A stretch of DNA of 7,976 bases from Pseudomonadota bacterium (GTDB lineage Bacteria > Pseudomonadota > Gammaproteobacteria > SZUA-229). Shown piece by piece: positions 6,106 to 7,976 of the stretch; position 1 is the stretch's first letter, and each line of letters opens with the position of its first letter. A program made the translations under genes and the position numbers. Under the pieces are notes generated by a model. That model was given only the letters and a program-made list of their open reading frames with translations, was not told the origin of the DNA and did not search any database. The stretch spans positions 1-7,976 of the forward strand of contig DAOVJH010000053.1 in NCBI GenBank assembly GCA_030673345.1, in the 5' to 3' direction.

Positions 6106-7410
6106 TTACTCGGTTGCTGCTGAGCGGTCGGAAACTATACGTACATCACGCTGCGGGAAAGGAATCGAGATATTGTTTTCTTTGAAACTTTTCCATATCG
6201 ATAGATTGACGTCAGAGACCACGTTGGCGACACCGTCTTCAGGGTCATTGATCCAGATCCGCAGTTCCAGATCGATGCCGTTATCACCGAATCCTATCAG
6301 GCGTGCAGCAGGTTCTGGTGTTTTAAGTACCCGTGGTTTGTCTTCAGTGGCTCTGAGTAAAAGCTGCATCGCTATCTCAGGGTCGTTGTCGTAACTGATC
6401 TGTATCGGTACGCGTTGGCGAACAGCGCGGTCTGAATAACTCCAGTTGGTCACTTCCGAGGTGATCAGGTTTTCATTAGGGATCAGCGTTTCGACACCGT
6501 CACGGTCTTTTACTACCACGTAACGTGCGTGCAGGCTCTGTACCCAGCCGAAACGATCACCGATGCTGATGACATCACCGGGGCGTATGGAACGGTCAAA
6601 CAGTAATATGAAACCACTAATGAAATTGCTGAAGATCTTCTGCAGGCCAAAACCGATACCGACACCGATGGCACCAGAGAATACAGCGAAAGCGGTAAGG
6701 TCGATGCCGACAGCTTTCAGTGCGAACAGTACTGCAAGCCCGTACAGTGAAAATTTGCTGATCTTAGTCAGCATCACTTGCATGCTGGGATTTATATGCG
6801 GGGAACGCCGTGCTTGTGATTCGATCAGGCGTGTCAGCCAGTTGGCCATGACCACGAAGAAGATGATGGCGGCCAGCAGCTCAAGTATGGATAGCAGTGA
6901 AAAATGTGATTCACCAAAGTCGATCGCCAGGCCATCCAGCCCTTTGATGATGTCCGGCAGCCATCCGATCAGGTGTAGTGCGACCAGTACCCAGATAGAC
7001 AGGCTGATGAAGCCCTCCCATGCGCGCAATGCCGGGCTGGGAGAGTAACCGGTACGCAAGATATAGATGGTCAATGTTATCGCAGCCATCGATAACAGCA
7101 GTGGTGTAAAGACATCGAGCACCGCAACATTGATGCCAAATTGTTCGATAACGAATCGAGTAACCAGCAGGTAGAGCAGCATGCTTACCGGGAAGGCGAT
7201 GCGTTTCGTTCCGCGCAGCAAGAACTGGAAAAAGTTTTTCTTCTCCAGGTCGCCGAGTAACTGCGTAATGAACAGCTGCCATTTTTTATGAGTGACAGCT
7301 GCCAATGCGCCACAACCGATAACCGTGAGCAGCTGGATACCGCCTTGTATTGTCGTGAAGCGATCAAACCAGTATTCGATCATCGGCAGCAGTTTATCAA
7401 TAAATTCCAT
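6106..7410 (-). CDS. MscS-family small-conductance mechanosensitive channel protein
   Basis: The product is an inner-membrane channel of the MscS family, which opens on membrane tension to release solutes during hypo-osmotic shock. At 434 residues it is longer than E. coli MscS (286), the extra length being N-terminal membrane segments. By eye, hydrophobic spans lie at about 22-41, 70-90, 97-117, 133-152, 171-192 and 216-236. The pore-lining helix follows at about 237-272, rich in Gly/Ala with the family pattern SGAIGVGIGFGLQKIFSNF (245-263). After it come the beta-domain signature RSIRPGDVISIGD (273-285), LIPNENLITSEVTNWS (309-324) and the C-terminal ISIPFPQRDVRI (414-425). Six or seven spans place it nearer multi-span members such as YbdG than MscS itself, so I give no symbol. 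The start is the first ATG; upstream purines are weak. It is divergent from the CDF gene. Confidence 0.92.
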   Translation of the reverse strand: MEFIDKLLPMIEYWFDRFTTIQGGIQLLTVIGCGALAAVTHKKWQLFITQLLGDLEKKNFFQFLLRGTKRIAFPVSMLLYLLVTRFVIEQFGINVAVLDVFTPLLLSMAAITLTIYILRTGYSPSPALRAWEGFISLSIWVLVALHLIGWLPDIIKGLDGLAIDFGESHFSLLSILELLAAIIFFVVMANWLTRLIESQARRSPHINPSMQVMLTKISKFSLYGLAVLFALKAVGIDLTAFAVFSGAIGVGIGFGLQKIFSNFISGFILLFDRSIRPGDVISIGDRFGWVQSLHARYVVVKDRDGVETLIPNENLITSEVTNWSYSDRAVRQRVPIQISYDNDPEIAMQLLLRATEDKPRVLKTPEPAARLIGFGDNGIDLELRIWINDPEDGVANVVSDVNLSIWKSFKENNISIPFPQRDVRIVSDRSAATE

Positions 7411-7491
7411 TATTTCGTCAGTTCAAGTGTATAGGCAGCTACAGTTTTTGATACTATGTCGGTCTGCTAAGTTAACAGGTTTGCTGTGAAG

Positions 7492-7502
7492 GGGACAGTC
7501 CC
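7492..7502. repeat. Short palindrome in the mscS-CDF divergent spacer
   Basis: GGGAC-A-GTCCC is a perfect odd palindrome 28 bases upstream of the CDF start codon. Similar GGGGACAGTCCC blocks recur near genes and repeats in many gammaproteobacteria as I recall, but I cannot tell whether this copy is an operator or a repeat fragment. The rest of the 120-base spacer shows no convincing promoter pair. Confidence 0.3.
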
Positions 7503-7530
7503 ATCACTGAAATAAGTATCAGGAATTTAT

Positions 7531-7976
7531 ATGTCATCTAGTGCTTCAACCAAAGTTATTATCGCTGCTCTAATCGGCAACGCAGCTATTTCGATTACCA
7601 AGTTTTTTGCTGCTTTCATGACGGGCAGTTCTGCCATGCTCTCCGAGGGAATCCATTCGCTGGTCGATACCGGTAACCAGATATTGTTGTTGTACGGAAT
7701 GAAGAGGGCTAAAAAACCGGCCAATGAAGCGTTTCCTTTTGGACACGGTAAGGAAATTTATTTCTGGAGTTTTGTCGTTGCCATACTCATTTTTGCTGTG
7801 GGTTCAGGGGTGTCAATCTATGAAGGTATCCGACATGTGATGGAGCCGAGCCAGATTCAGAACCCGATGGTCAACTATGTCGTGCTCGGATTTGCCATCG
7901 TGTTTGAAGGCGGTGCATGGTTTTTTGCTTTTAAAGAATTTGGCAAGGTAAAAGGTAAACGTGGTTATATCGAAGC
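7531..7976 (+). CDS. Cation diffusion facilitator (CDF) metal transporter, 3' end outside window
   Basis: Translation from the ATG stays open for 148 codons to the window edge, so the gene is cut by the boundary, not broken. CDF proteins export divalent metals such as Zn2+ or Fe2+ across the inner membrane in exchange for protons. Visible here are TM1 (about 8-30), TM2 with LSEGIHSLVDTGNQ (37-50), the conserved FGHGKE loop (70-75), TM3 (about 78-97) and TM4 (about 113-133). The TM2 metal site reads H42-x3-D46, where E. coli FieF (YiiP) has D-x3-D; the HxxxD form is usual in zinc-selective members. The FGHGKEIYFWSFVVAILIF stretch (70-88) recalls the SLC30A9-like branch rather than FieF proper. 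The remaining two membrane spans and the cytoplasmic domain should lie to the right. AGGA (7521-7524), six bases before the ATG, supports the start. The substrate is not established. Confidence 0.93.
   Translation, partial: MSSSASTKVIIAALIGNAAISITKFFAAFMTGSSAMLSEGIHSLVDTGNQILLLYGMKRAKKPANEAFPFGHGKEIYFWSFVVAILIFAVGSGVSIYEGIRHVMEPSQIQNPMVNYVVLGFAIVFEGGAWFFAFKEFGKVKGKRGYIE

Noticed and set aside
6563..7048. 161-codon plus-strand frame inside the mscS-like gene
   Set aside because: It is the antisense of the channel's membrane and pore region, with a Met/Ser-rich low-information sequence and no family match.

Overview
The window looks like chromosomal DNA of a gammaproteobacterium. BamE, Fur, RelA, threonine dehydrogenase (Tdh) and 2-amino-3-ketobutyrate CoA ligase (Kbl) all read as full-length proteins that align well with my recollection of the Escherichia coli proteins. 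The divergent bamE(omlA)/fur pair is also a known arrangement in that class. I cannot name the genus. I see no phage, plasmid, CRISPR, tRNA or rRNA gene, and no intact insertion sequence.

Layout. Bases 1-329 hold no convincing gene. They contain a hairpin, a strong three-way-junction fold (57-127) and a short REP-like palindrome (201-226) that could end bamE transcription. bamE (minus strand) and fur (plus strand) then diverge from a short spacer carrying a clear Fur box (750-769), so Fur very probably regulates itself and perhaps bamE. A 198-base spacer with hairpins leads to relA, a monofunctional ppGpp synthetase whose hydrolase motifs are lost. tdh and kbl follow on the same strand. mscS-like lies convergent to kbl on the minus strand. 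A CDF metal-transporter gene starts divergently at 7531 and runs off the right edge.

How the genes work together. Tdh oxidises L-threonine to 2-amino-3-ketobutyrate and Kbl cleaves this with CoA to glycine and acetyl-CoA, so this pair is one pathway. The other genes are housekeeping or stress functions: outer-membrane assembly, iron control, stringent response, osmotic safety valve and metal export. They share no evident single pathway.

The most unusual part is the tdh-kbl junction. Eight bases after tdh lies a near-copy of the first ten codons of kbl, closed by a stop codon. The real kbl starts 186 bases further on. Between the two copies sits a structured element whose ends are the two halves of the same REP-like palindrome found intact at 201-226, split at its centre by 67 bases. 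I found no convincing new multi-gene system; the non-coding elements and this junction are the best leads.
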